In this document: positions 54,713 through 62,862 of the stretch, one piece after another | Layout of the letters: each line of letters starts with the position of its first letter | Position numbering within the stretch: position 1 is the first letter of the stretch | Assembly (NCBI RefSeq): GCF_019278525.1 | Contig: NZ_CP058986.1 | Span: forward strand, 1,894,001-1,958,000 | Direction of reading: 5' to 3' | Length of the DNA: 64,000 nucleotides | Origin: Polaribacter sp. HaHaR_3_91 | GTDB taxonomy: Bacteria > Bacteroidota > Bacteroidia > Flavobacteriales > Flavobacteriaceae | Translations under genes and position numbers: made by a program | Notes under the pieces: model-generated | What the model saw: only the letters and a program-made list of their open reading frames with translations | What the model was told of the DNA's origin: nothing | The model's database searches: none

Positions 54713-56203
54713 ATGAAAACAAACTATTTTTTTTACACGCTATTTTTAGTAGTGATGATTAGTTGTAATCAAAAGGATAATAAATTATCTGTAGAGGTTT
54801 ATGAAACTTCGGAAGCAGGGAATAAGTTAACCCAAATTACAGATTTTGTTCCTGTTGAAAATGCAGCTACCATAACACTTAATCCTAAAAAAACTTTTCA
54901 AACAATTACAGGTTTTGGTGGTGCATTTACAGAATCATCTGCTTATTTATTAAATAAATTGAGTCAGAAAAACAGAGATACCATTATTCAGGCTTATTTC
55001 TCAGAAGAAGGCGCAAATTACTCATTAACAAGAACACATATGAATTCGTGTGATTTTTCTTTAAGTCAGTATTCATATTCTCCAGTAGCGGATGATGTAA
55101 AATTAGAGCATTTTACCATTAAAGATGATATGGATGATTTAATTCCGATGATAAAAGATGCCATGAACGCGTCTAAAGATGGATTTAAAATATTTGCTTC
55201 ACCTTGGACAGCTGCTCCGTGGATGAAAGACAATAATGAGTGGGTTGGAGGAAAATTACTACCAAAATATTATGATACATGGGCATTATTTTTCTCTAAA
55301 TACATAGATGCTTACGAGGCTGAAGGGATAGATATTTGGGGGTTTACAGTTGAAAATGAACCACACGGAAATGGGAATAACTGGGAGAGCATGCATTTTA
55401 CGCCTAAAGAAATGACCGATTTTGTAGAGATTCATTTAGGTCCAAAATTAGAAAAAGATGGGTATGGTGATAAAATTATTTTAGGTTATGACCAAAATAG
55501 AGAAGGTTTAAAAGAATGGGTTGATGAAATGTATAGAAGCGAAAGTTCATCAAAATATTTTGACGGAACTGCTATCCATTGGTATGAAAGTACGTATGAA
55601 ATTTTTCCAGAAGCGTTACAATATGCGCATGATAAAGCACCAGAAAAATACTTAATTGAAACAGAAGGATGTATCGATTCTGAAATACCTGTTTGGCAAG
55701 ATGATGCTTGGTATTGGAAAAAAGAAGCAACAGATTGGGGATATGACTGGAGAGAGCCAGAGAATAAATATTTACACCCAAAATATGCTCCTGTAAATAG
55801 ATATGCAAGAGACATTATTGGTTGCCTTAATAATTGGGTAGACGGTTGGGTAGATTGGAATATGGTTTTAGATACAAAAGGTGGTCCAAATTGGTTTGAG
55901 AATTGGTGTGTGGCTCCGGTAATTGTAGATCCAGAAAAAGATGAGGTGTATTTTACACCACTTTATTATACGATGGCTCATTTTAGCAAATACATTAGAC
56001 CAGAAGCAAAAGTTATAGAGCTAGAAAATTCAGATAAAGATTTACAAGTTACAGCAGCACAAAATACTGATGGTTCTATAGCTGTGGTGGTTTTTAATGA
56101 AGGAAAAACAAAGAAAAGTTTTAAAATCTCTTTAGGAGAAAAAGAAACCAATATTAATATTGATGCCCAAGCACTGCAAACTATTATGATTGCAACAAAT
56201 TAA
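54713..56203 (+). CDS. GH30 glycoside hydrolase lipoprotein
   Basis: The 496-residue lipoprotein signal ends MISC. GH30 motifs are FQTITGFGGAFTESSAY, FKIFASPWTAAPWMK, acid/base Glu216 in VENEPHG and nucleophile Glu318 in IETEGCID. Its AT-rich codon use (TTA, AGA) matches the rest of the locus, unlike the other GH30. A beta-1,6-glucanase or beta-glucosidase role on laminarin-type glucan is likely. It lies 12 bases before the symporter gene. Confidence 0.93.
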   Translation: MKTNYFFYTLFLVVMISCNQKDNKLSVEVYETSEAGNKLTQITDFVPVENAATITLNPKKTFQTITGFGGAFTESSAYLLNKLSQKNRDTIIQAYFSEEGANYSLTRTHMNSCDFSLSQYSYSPVADDVKLEHFTIKDDMDDLIPMIKDAMNASKDGFKIFASPWTAAPWMKDNNEWVGGKLLPKYYDTWALFFSKYIDAYEAEGIDIWGFTVENEPHGNGNNWESMHFTPKEMTDFVEIHLGPKLEKDGYGDKIILGYDQNREGLKEWVDEMYRSESSSKYFDGTAIHWYESTYEIFPEALQYAHDKAPEKYLIETEGCIDSEIPVWQDDAWYWKKEATDWGYDWREPENKYLHPKYAPVNRYARDIIGCLNNWVDGWVDWNMVLDTKGGPNWFENWCVAPVIVDPEKDEVYFTPLYYTMAHFSKYIRPEAKVIELENSDKDLQVTAAQNTDGSIAVVVFNEGKTKKSFKISLGEKETNINIDAQALQTIMIATN

Positions 56204-56215
56204 AAAGATAACAAT

Positions 56216-57631
56216 ATGTCTACTTATAAAACGTCTTCTAAAGTTCCATTGAGCCAAAAAATAGCCTTTGGAGTTGGAATGCTTGCAAATCAAATGTTTC
56301 CAGCTGTAATTGGTATTTTTATAGTCGTTTTGGTAAAAGACTTAGGCTTTCCAGGATGGATGTGGGGAGTTATTTCTTTAGTTCCAAGAATTTTTGATGC
56401 TGTCACAGACCCTATTATGGGATATATTTCAGATAACACAAAATCTCGCTGGGGTAGACGAAGACAATATGTGTTTATTGGGGCAATTGTAATGGGAATT
56501 TCTTTTATAATTATGTGGCAATTGTTTAGAGAAAACTCGCTTGATTATAATTTTTGGTATTTCTTATTAACCTCATTTGCATTTTATTTAGGTCTTACCA
56601 TTTTTAGTGTTCCTTATGTAGCTATGGGTTATGAAATGAGTGATGATTTTCATGAGAGAACAAGTATCATGGCAGTTGCACAATGGATTGGTCAATGGGC
56701 TTGGGTTATTGCACCTTGGTTCTGGGTTATTATGTATGATCCGGAATGGTATATAACTGCGGACGTTGCTGTAAGAGAATTGGCCGTTTGGGTAGGCGTT
56801 ATTTTTGCAATTTGTGCAATGATACCAGCAATTTTTATTGAAAGTAAATCTACTGTAAATGAGAATTATGCCTCTTTAACATTAAAAAATATTGGAAAAA
56901 GTTTAAAAGAAATAGGAGATAACTTTGTGGAGGCTTTTAAGTCTAAACCTTTTAAGAAATTATGTTTTGCTACCTTTTTTGTTTTTAATGCATTTAATAC
57001 TGTAGCAAGTTTTACCTTTTTTATTATTGTGTATTATCTTTTTAAAGGAGATGCCGCTGCCGCGGGAATTTGGCCAACGTTATTTGGTAGTATAGGTGCT
57101 TTAGTAACTACTTTTTTAGTAATTCCTATTGTGGCTAAAATGTCTAAAATGTTAGGGAAAAAACAAGCTTTTATGGTTTCTCAAGGGATTTCTGTGGTTG
57201 GTTATATTATGCTATGGTTTTTATTTATTCCTGGTAAACCTTATATGTTTCTATTTGCATTGCCTTTCTTTTCTTTTGGTATTGGTGGCTTATTTACATT
57301 AATGATGTCTATGACTGCAGATGTTATCGATCTAGATGAGTTAAATACAGGTAAACGTAGAGAAGGTGTTTTTGGAGCTATTTATTGGTGGATGGTTAAA
57401 TTTGGATTTGGAATTGCAGGTGGTTTAAGTGGTGCAATTTTATCTGTAGTAGGGTTTGATTCTGCAGTTAATATTCAGACAGAAGAGGCACTTATTGGAT
57501 TAAGATTATTCTTTTCAGGTTTTCCTATAGCAGGAACTCTTATTGCAATGTACATCATGAGAAATTATGACCTTTCTGAAAAACGTTCAGGTGAAATTAG
57601 AATAGAGTTAGACAAGCGTAAGGGACACTAA
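56216..57631 (+). CDS. GPH-type sugar:cation symporter (MFS)
   Basis: The 471-residue protein has 12 membrane segments. It has the GPH-family signatures LVPRIFDAVTDPIMGYISDNTKSRWGRRR after the second helix and ADVIDLDELNTGKRREGVFGA in the second half. It should carry the glucan-derived oligosaccharides or glucose across the inner membrane. As the locus also encodes a cytosolic phosphorylase, oligosaccharide import fits best. It is the last gene before a strong terminator. Confidence 0.92.
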   Translation: MSTYKTSSKVPLSQKIAFGVGMLANQMFPAVIGIFIVVLVKDLGFPGWMWGVISLVPRIFDAVTDPIMGYISDNTKSRWGRRRQYVFIGAIVMGISFIIMWQLFRENSLDYNFWYFLLTSFAFYLGLTIFSVPYVAMGYEMSDDFHERTSIMAVAQWIGQWAWVIAPWFWVIMYDPEWYITADVAVRELAVWVGVIFAICAMIPAIFIESKSTVNENYASLTLKNIGKSLKEIGDNFVEAFKSKPFKKLCFATFFVFNAFNTVASFTFFIIVYYLFKGDAAAAGIWPTLFGSIGALVTTFLVIPIVAKMSKMLGKKQAFMVSQGISVVGYIMLWFLFIPGKPYMFLFALPFFSFGIGGLFTLMMSMTADVIDLDELNTGKRREGVFGAIYWWMVKFGFGIAGGLSGAILSVVGFDSAVNIQTEEALIGLRLFFSGFPIAGTLIAMYIMRNYDLSEKRSGEIRIELDKRKGH

Positions 57632-57741
57632 AATAGAGAAATTGATGATGTTTAAGTTTCTAGGGATAACAGATAATAGGTTAAGAAAGGAAAATTAAAA
57701 GATTAAGAAATAAGATAAGTTACTTTTTAAATTATTTTTTT

Positions 57742-57779
57742 AAACGCTATGAATATTAATTATTTATAGCGTTTTTTTT
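57742..57779 (+). terminator. Intrinsic terminator ending the glucan locus
   Basis: AAACGCTAT and ATAGCGTTT form a perfect 9-bp stem around a 15-base AT-rich loop, followed by T8. Confidence 0.88.
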
Positions 57780-58186
57780 GTAGGATCTGTATTGCATAAA
57801 TAAAGGAGTTTAAGTTGAGGTTTTAATGGTTATTGATGCCAAATTAGGGGGGGTAATAGTTATACTTTTTGTGTAGGATGTTGTATAACAGGTTTTAATC
57901 CTTATTTAACTTTAAGAACATAAAGGGGATTCAAATTGCATAAAAGTAATTAAGATCATTGATAAATGAATTGTTTATTTTGTGTATAGTCGAAAGTTAT
58001 TCGTTTTATTTTGGTTTAGAACAATCTCAAACAAAAATAGAACTCTAATTATGTTTCTTTAGCTATACATTACCAATACAAATAAATATATCTGTTTAAT
58101 AATTAGTGATTTAAAGTGAAAAATAAAACGTTGTTAAGTACTTATTTCATTGATAAGTAAACTTAAAATTCATAATATTTTTTGGT
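57780..58186. other. Long leader/promoter region, no gene seen
   Basis: No convincing open frame or RNA fold is visible in these 407 bases. The region is AT-rich with scattered G-runs near 57845. It leads into the shared promoter element at 58187. Confidence 0.45.
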
Positions 58187-58211
58187 TGTATGTTTTTTGC
58201 TGTAGTGTTTT
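58187..58211 (+). promoter_or_regulatory. Second copy of the susC upstream element
   Basis: It starts with the same TGTATGTTTTTTG as the susC block at 38363 and continues CTGTAGTGTTTT, differing by two substitutions and one base gap. It lies 85 bases before the start codon at 58272. Confidence 0.65.
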
Positions 58212-58271
58212 ATGTTAATATAGTATACAATAGGGTTAATATTGTTTTGTAAATTTAAAATACAAACAATT

Positions 58272-60098
58272 ATGAAAAAAATTACTTTACTACTAGCCTT
58301 TTTAATTACTTCAATAGGCTTTTCACAACAACAAGAATATCATTTAGATTTTGAAGAAGGTACTCCGTCAGGATTAGCGTCTAATTGGTATACCTTTGAT
58401 AACGAACCTGCTCCAGCAGAAATAGTAGACAATCCAAATTTAAATGGTGTAAATACTACCGCTTCTAAAGTAATGAAAGTTGTTATGGGACCTGGTAATG
58501 CTTTTTATGCAGGTGTTAATAATAAATGGGAAGACTCTAAATTTGGTACTTGGAAAATTGATATGAGTGTTGCAAATAACTTAACCTTAACTATGGATGT
58601 ACATAAAAATTACGTAGGTACTGTAGGTATTAAAATGGGAACAAATAGTGCAGGAACATCATTTCAAATTACAGACCAAAATGTTGGTAATTCAGTTGTA
58701 AATGAATGGCAAACTTTAACATTCGATCTTTCTGGTATAAATCCTAATGGCGATTTATCAAATATTAGTCAAATGGTTGTTTTTGTAGATTGGAGGCAAG
58801 ATATGGCTGATAGAGCAGAAGGTAATACCATTTATATTGATAATATAAAATTTAATGCAGAAAAATTAACAGATGCACCAGCAGCTCCTGTTGCAGGTAC
58901 TGCTTCGTTACCATTAGATTTTGAAAGCGAAATAACTTGGTCAGATTTTGATGGAGGAGTTGTATCAACAGAAACAAACCCTTATAACAATGCAGACAAT
59001 ACTTCTGCTAAAGTTGGTAAGATGGTAAAATTTGAAGGTAAAACTTGGGGAGGAAGTGCGTTAACCTTAAGTTCTGCAATGGATTTTGCTAATAATGATA
59101 CTTTTACAATGAAAGTATATTCACCAAGAGTAGGAGCAAAAGTATTATTAAAAGTAGAAAATTCTGGAGATGCAGGAATTAATTATAGTAAAGAAGTTCT
59201 AACAACAATTGCTAATGGATGGGAAACTTTAACTTTTGATTATGCAGCAATAAGTAAAACGGCTTCTTATGAAAAATTAGTTATTATTTTTGACAATGAC
59301 ATAATGGGAGATGGAAGCGCAAATTATACTTTTTATATAGATGATATTACGTTGTCTTCTTCAGGCGTTGTACTACCTACAGTAGCATTACCTCTAGATT
59401 TTGAAAGTGCAACAACATGGACCAATTTTGACGGAGGAGTTGTCACCACAGAAACAAACCCTTATAACAATGCAGAGAATTTTTCTGAAAATGTTGGTAA
59501 AATGGTGAAAAATGCAGGTCAACCTTGGGGAGGAAGTGTCGTCAAATTAAGTTCAGCAATGGATTTTGCAGCGAATGATACTTTTACAATGAAAGTATAT
59601 TCTCCAAGAGCAAACGCTAAAGTATTATTAAAAGTAGAAAATTCAGCAAGTCCAGCTACTAGTTTCGAGAAAGAAGTAACCATATCTACAGCAAATGCTT
59701 GGGAAACAATTACGTTCGATTATTCAGCAATTCCAAGCGGATCTTATGACAGTGTTGTTTTAATTTTCGATTTAGGAACCATGGGAGATGGAAGTGCAAA
59801 CAATACCTTTTATATTGATGATGTTGTTTTATTTAATTCTGCAACAGCAGATGTAAAAGATAATGAATTAATAAAAATTTCGATGTTTCCTAACCCTACT
59901 ACAAGTAGATTAAACATTTCAGCTCAAAACCCTATTAAAAGTGCCGTTATCTATAATTTATTGGGTAAACAAATAATGAATTTGGAAATCAATAAAAATA
60001 ACGAATCTATTGATGTTTCTAATTTATCCTCTGGAATTTACTTAATTAAGTATTCTATAAATAACGTATTTGCAACAGCAAAATTTATTAAAGAATAA
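58272..60098 (+). CDS. T9SS-exported protein with three glycan-binding-like domains
   Basis: The ATG at 58272 directly precedes a signal peptide ending SIGFSQ; an ATG 30 bases earlier adds an implausible charged leader. The 608-residue product has one divergent module (about 23-200) and two close modules (213-361 and 373-520), homologous to the repeats of the surface lipoprotein at 42949. A T9SS type A tail follows (MFPNPTTSRLNIS to KFIKE). It has no catalytic motif. It is probably a secreted or surface-attached glucan-binding protein, co-regulated with susC through the shared upstream element although separated from the locus by a terminator. Confidence 0.85.
   Translation: MKKITLLLAFLITSIGFSQQQEYHLDFEEGTPSGLASNWYTFDNEPAPAEIVDNPNLNGVNTTASKVMKVVMGPGNAFYAGVNNKWEDSKFGTWKIDMSVANNLTLTMDVHKNYVGTVGIKMGTNSAGTSFQITDQNVGNSVVNEWQTLTFDLSGINPNGDLSNISQMVVFVDWRQDMADRAEGNTIYIDNIKFNAEKLTDAPAAPVAGTASLPLDFESEITWSDFDGGVVSTETNPYNNADNTSAKVGKMVKFEGKTWGGSALTLSSAMDFANNDTFTMKVYSPRVGAKVLLKVENSGDAGINYSKEVLTTIANGWETLTFDYAAISKTASYEKLVIIFDNDIMGDGSANYTFYIDDITLSSSGVVLPTVALPLDFESATTWTNFDGGVVTTETNPYNNAENFSENVGKMVKNAGQPWGGSVVKLSSAMDFAANDTFTMKVYSPRANAKVLLKVENSASPATSFEKEVTISTANAWETITFDYSAIPSGSYDSVVLIFDLGTMGDGSANNTFYIDDVVLFNSATADVKDNELIKISMFPNPTTSRLNISAQNPIKSAVIYNLLGKQIMNLEINKNNESIDVSNLSSGIYLIKYSINNVFATAKFIKE
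58908..59354 (+). repeat. Binding-domain repeat in the T9SS protein, first close copy
   Basis: This encodes residues 213-361, beginning LPLDFESEITWSDFDGG. Nucleotide matches to the next copy include long identical stretches such as the one coding TETNPYNNA. Confidence 0.8.
59388..59831 (+). repeat. Binding-domain repeat in the T9SS protein, second close copy
   Basis: This encodes residues 373-520, beginning LPLDFESATTWTNFDGG. It includes KNAGQPWGGS, matching KNAGQPWAGS of the surface lipoprotein. Confidence 0.8.
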
Positions 60099-60118
60099 TT
60101 AATATTTTTATTTAACTT

Positions 60119-60150
60119 AAAAAGGATACTATTTTAGTATCCTTTTTTTT
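60119..60150 (+). terminator. Intrinsic terminator
   Basis: AAAGGATACTA and TAGTATCCTTT form a perfect 11-bp stem around TTT, followed by a T-run of about eight. Confidence 0.93.
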
Positions 60151-60260
60151 GTCCATTATATAAAATAATTTATAAAAGTTTAACAAAACGTCTGAATGAC
60201 TAACTTTTTACATAAAAAAATCCTATATTTTTTATATAATTTAGTTCTAATGAAGATTTG

Positions 60261-60308
60261 TATTTTTGCTTTTCAATATCATTATAAATAACGATAATTA
60301 TTTATAAT
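60261..60308 (+). promoter_or_regulatory. Candidate promoter and dyad before the LytTR gene
   Basis: TATTTTTG at 60261-60268 fits the TAnnTTTG -7 box. ATTATAAATAA (60281-60291) and TTATTTATAAT (60298-60308) form a perfect 11-base dyad in the leader, 48 bases before the start codon. Confidence 0.35.
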
Positions 60309-60356
60309 AATATTGAGTAAGTTACCCTCGGCTTTAAAATTATAAATCAATTTAGA

Positions 60357-61127
60357 ATGGATATTGTTATTATTGAAGATGAAGATTTGGCAGCAGCATC
60401 TTTAGAAAAGTTATTATTAAAAAGTAATTATCCGATACGTATTAAAAAACGATTAGAAAGTGTTGCACAATCTATAGAATGGTTTAAAAATAACAGTTGC
60501 GATTTAATTTTAAGTGATATCCATCTAGGAGATGGAGAAAGTTTTGAGATTTTTGAAAATTTAAAAATTAAAATTCCTATTATTTTTACAACCGCCTTTA
60601 ATCAATATGCAATACAATCGTTTCAGTTTTTTGCTATCGATTATTTATTAAAACCTTATGATAAAAATAAATTAAATACTGCTTTAGAAAAATACACCAA
60701 CTACACAGCAAAACCGGTTACTGATTATAGTGATTTAGAAAATTTATTATCTCATTTAAACACTTCTAAAGAAAGTAAAACAAATCAAAAAAGATTTTTG
60801 GTTTCTAGAGGAGAAAAATTAATTTCGATTAGCGATAGTGAGATAGCCTATTTTATGGCAGAAAATAAATCACTTTTTTTATTTACTACTAAAGGAGAAA
60901 GTTATTTGTATGACGATACTATATTGAATTTAGATTTAAAATTATCTAAAAAGGATTTTTTTAAAATAAATAGAAAATTCATTGTAAGACATAGTGCTAT
61001 AAAAACAATTATAAAATACAGTCAGAATCGATTAAAAATAGAATTAGAACCTTTTTCTAAAGGCAACGATTTTATTTTAATTAGTTCTAAAAATGTTCGA
61101 GAGTTTAAAGAATGGTTAAATAATTAA
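60357..61127 (+). CDS. LytTR-family response regulator
   Basis: The 256-residue product has a receiver with phosphoacceptor Asp54 in LILSDIHLG, Thr in FTTAFN and Lys in LLKPYD. A C-terminal LytTR domain follows (about 150-256; FLVSRGEKLISISDSEIAYFMAENK, FFKINRKFIVRHSAI). The sensor kinase gene starts one base after its stop, so the two form a cognate LytS/LytR-type pair. Targets may be the neighbouring T9SS protein or the metalloprotease gene, both adjacent. Confidence 0.93.
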   Translation: MDIVIIEDEDLAAASLEKLLLKSNYPIRIKKRLESVAQSIEWFKNNSCDLILSDIHLGDGESFEIFENLKIKIPIIFTTAFNQYAIQSFQFFAIDYLLKPYDKNKLNTALEKYTNYTAKPVTDYSDLENLLSHLNTSKESKTNQKRFLVSRGEKLISISDSEIAYFMAENKSLFLFTTKGESYLYDDTILNLDLKLSKKDFFKINRKFIVRHSAIKTIIKYSQNRLKIELEPFSKGNDFILISSKNVREFKEWLNN

Positions 61128-61128
61128 T

Positions 61129-62766
61129 ATGCGATCATCTAAATTTAGTACCCGATTAAAAAAGAATCAGCAATATTTGTATATCAGTTTATTGTTGATC
61201 GCTATTTTTTTTGTTGGTAATTCGTTAATCACTCCTAAAATTACATCAGTAACAGAAGAATTAATTCAAGATATAATTCAAGGGAATTTAAAATCTAAAG
61301 AGAATATTGTTGCATTCGAATTTAATCAACTGAATAATTCTTTTAAAAATTCACAAAAAATCTTACAAAATTTAGAAAACAACTCTTTCGAGTTTGTAAA
61401 GGAGAAATTACTTTTTACTTCAGATTTAGCCTTAGAGCATCACAGTATTCATAATAGTTTTGTGTCTATAATAAGCTCTAATGATGTAAATGAAAATTAT
61501 TTTTCTAATAAGAAAGATAGCTTGTATCAAAAAGAAATAAAAGCATTACTAAAAGAGATTCAATTTATAAAAAATGACGTTTTAATCGATACAATTCTAA
61601 CTAAGAATGGTAATGTAATTAATAGAAAAATCTATGCAAAAAAACTGCGAAACAATAAGATTGTTTATACGGGTTACGATGTAGATTTAATTTCGTTATG
61701 GAGTTATTTTTCTGAAACTTATAAAGGGGACGGAGGTTATACGGTAGTTGCCAATAAAGACGGTATTTGTATGCTGCATCCCGATACAAAATACATCGGA
61801 AAAAAAATAAACATGTATTTTAATACCATTTCTGTTGAACAAATTTTAAAAAGTTCCCTTAAAATTAATGGATATTATGTGCCTGATAATGTCAATTCGT
61901 TAAAAGATAAAGCAATATCAGAATTTCTTGGGTTGGAAGTTTTACGTTATTTTGATACCATAATGACCGGAAATTCACCTTTAATAGTAGTTATTAGTTT
62001 TCCTATAGATATTCATTTAAAAGAAACCACAAAAAATATACAAGGGTATTTTTCTTGGATTAGTTTTTTAGCTTTTTCTACATTTATGTTAATCTTATTG
62101 GTTTCTAGATTACAGTTAAAAAAAGAATATGTAGAGAATATAAAGGTTGTAGAAGAAAAAGAACATTTAATAAATAGCAACGAGAAGTATCAAAAAGAAA
62201 ATGCTATTCTGCAATTAAATCAACTTAAGAAAAAAATAAATCCACATTTTTTATTCAATAGTTTAAATTCTTTGCATGTTTTAATTGATTTAAATCCAGA
62301 TTTATCTCAGCAATTTGTATTAAAACTGGCTGATGTATATCGATACCTTTTAGAAGAGCGTGAAGGAAATTTAATTTCTGTGAAAAAGGAAATTACTTTT
62401 TTAGAACAGTATGTCTTTTTGCAAGAAATTAGATTTAATAAAAGCTTAAGTGTATCCATCGTTAATAATTGTGATGCTGAAATTTTGGGAAGAAATATTC
62501 CGTTTCTGTCTTTAGAAACCTTGGTAGAAAATGCAATAAAACATAATGAAATCACTAAAATAAAGCCTTTAATTATAGAGATTATTATTGATAAAGATTT
62601 TATTACTGTAAAAAATAATTTTACACCAAGAAAGCATAAAGCTAAAGATAGCCATCATATTGGGTTGAATTATTTAGAGAATACCTACCAATATTATCAA
62701 ATTGCTACCTTTAAAACAGGTGTTGTAGACGGTAAATTTGTCTGCACATTGCCTTATATAACCTAA
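61129..62766 (+). CDS. LytS-type sensor histidine kinase with extracytoplasmic Cache-like domain
   Basis: The 545-residue product has a membrane segment near residues 17-37, an extracytoplasmic domain (about 40-300) and a second membrane segment (about 308-328). GGYTVVANKDGICMLHPD in the sensor is typical of Cache domains, which bind small ligands. The cytosolic part has the LytS-type His box with His373 in INPHFLFNSLNSL and ATP-site motifs LETLVENAIKHN and HHIGLNYLENTY. It should phosphorylate the LytTR regulator encoded just upstream. The ligand is unknown. Confidence 0.92.
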   Translation: MRSSKFSTRLKKNQQYLYISLLLIAIFFVGNSLITPKITSVTEELIQDIIQGNLKSKENIVAFEFNQLNNSFKNSQKILQNLENNSFEFVKEKLLFTSDLALEHHSIHNSFVSIISSNDVNENYFSNKKDSLYQKEIKALLKEIQFIKNDVLIDTILTKNGNVINRKIYAKKLRNNKIVYTGYDVDLISLWSYFSETYKGDGGYTVVANKDGICMLHPDTKYIGKKINMYFNTISVEQILKSSLKINGYYVPDNVNSLKDKAISEFLGLEVLRYFDTIMTGNSPLIVVISFPIDIHLKETTKNIQGYFSWISFLAFSTFMLILLVSRLQLKKEYVENIKVVEEKEHLINSNEKYQKENAILQLNQLKKKINPHFLFNSLNSLHVLIDLNPDLSQQFVLKLADVYRYLLEEREGNLISVKKEITFLEQYVFLQEIRFNKSLSVSIVNNCDAEILGRNIPFLSLETLVENAIKHNEITKIKPLIIEIIIDKDFITVKNNFTPRKHKAKDSHHIGLNYLENTYQYYQIATFKTGVVDGKFVCTLPYIT

Positions 62767-62780
62767 AAATAGTATTTCAC

Positions 62781-62814
62781 TCCGTTTTTTATAGAGTTCA
62801 CTCTATTCCGTTTT
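62781..62814 (+). promoter_or_regulatory. Direct repeat with central dyad before the metalloprotease gene
   Basis: TCCGTTTT occurs at 62781-62788 and 62807-62814. Between them lies the dyad ATAGAGT/ACTCTAT (62791-62806) with a 2-base centre. It is 48 bases before the start codon. It could be a regulator site, possibly for the adjacent LytTR protein. Confidence 0.35.
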
Positions 62815-62862
62815 GCTAAGTTGTTGATATCATGCAAATTTGATGTTTTAACACTATTATTT

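Noticed and set aside
55486..55815. 109-codon antisense frame inside the second GH30 gene
   Set aside because: Shadow of the GH30 coding sequence; no independent support.
57645..57698. 17-codon frame just after the symporter gene
   Set aside because: Tiny, no ribosome-binding or domain evidence, probably chance in AT-rich DNA.
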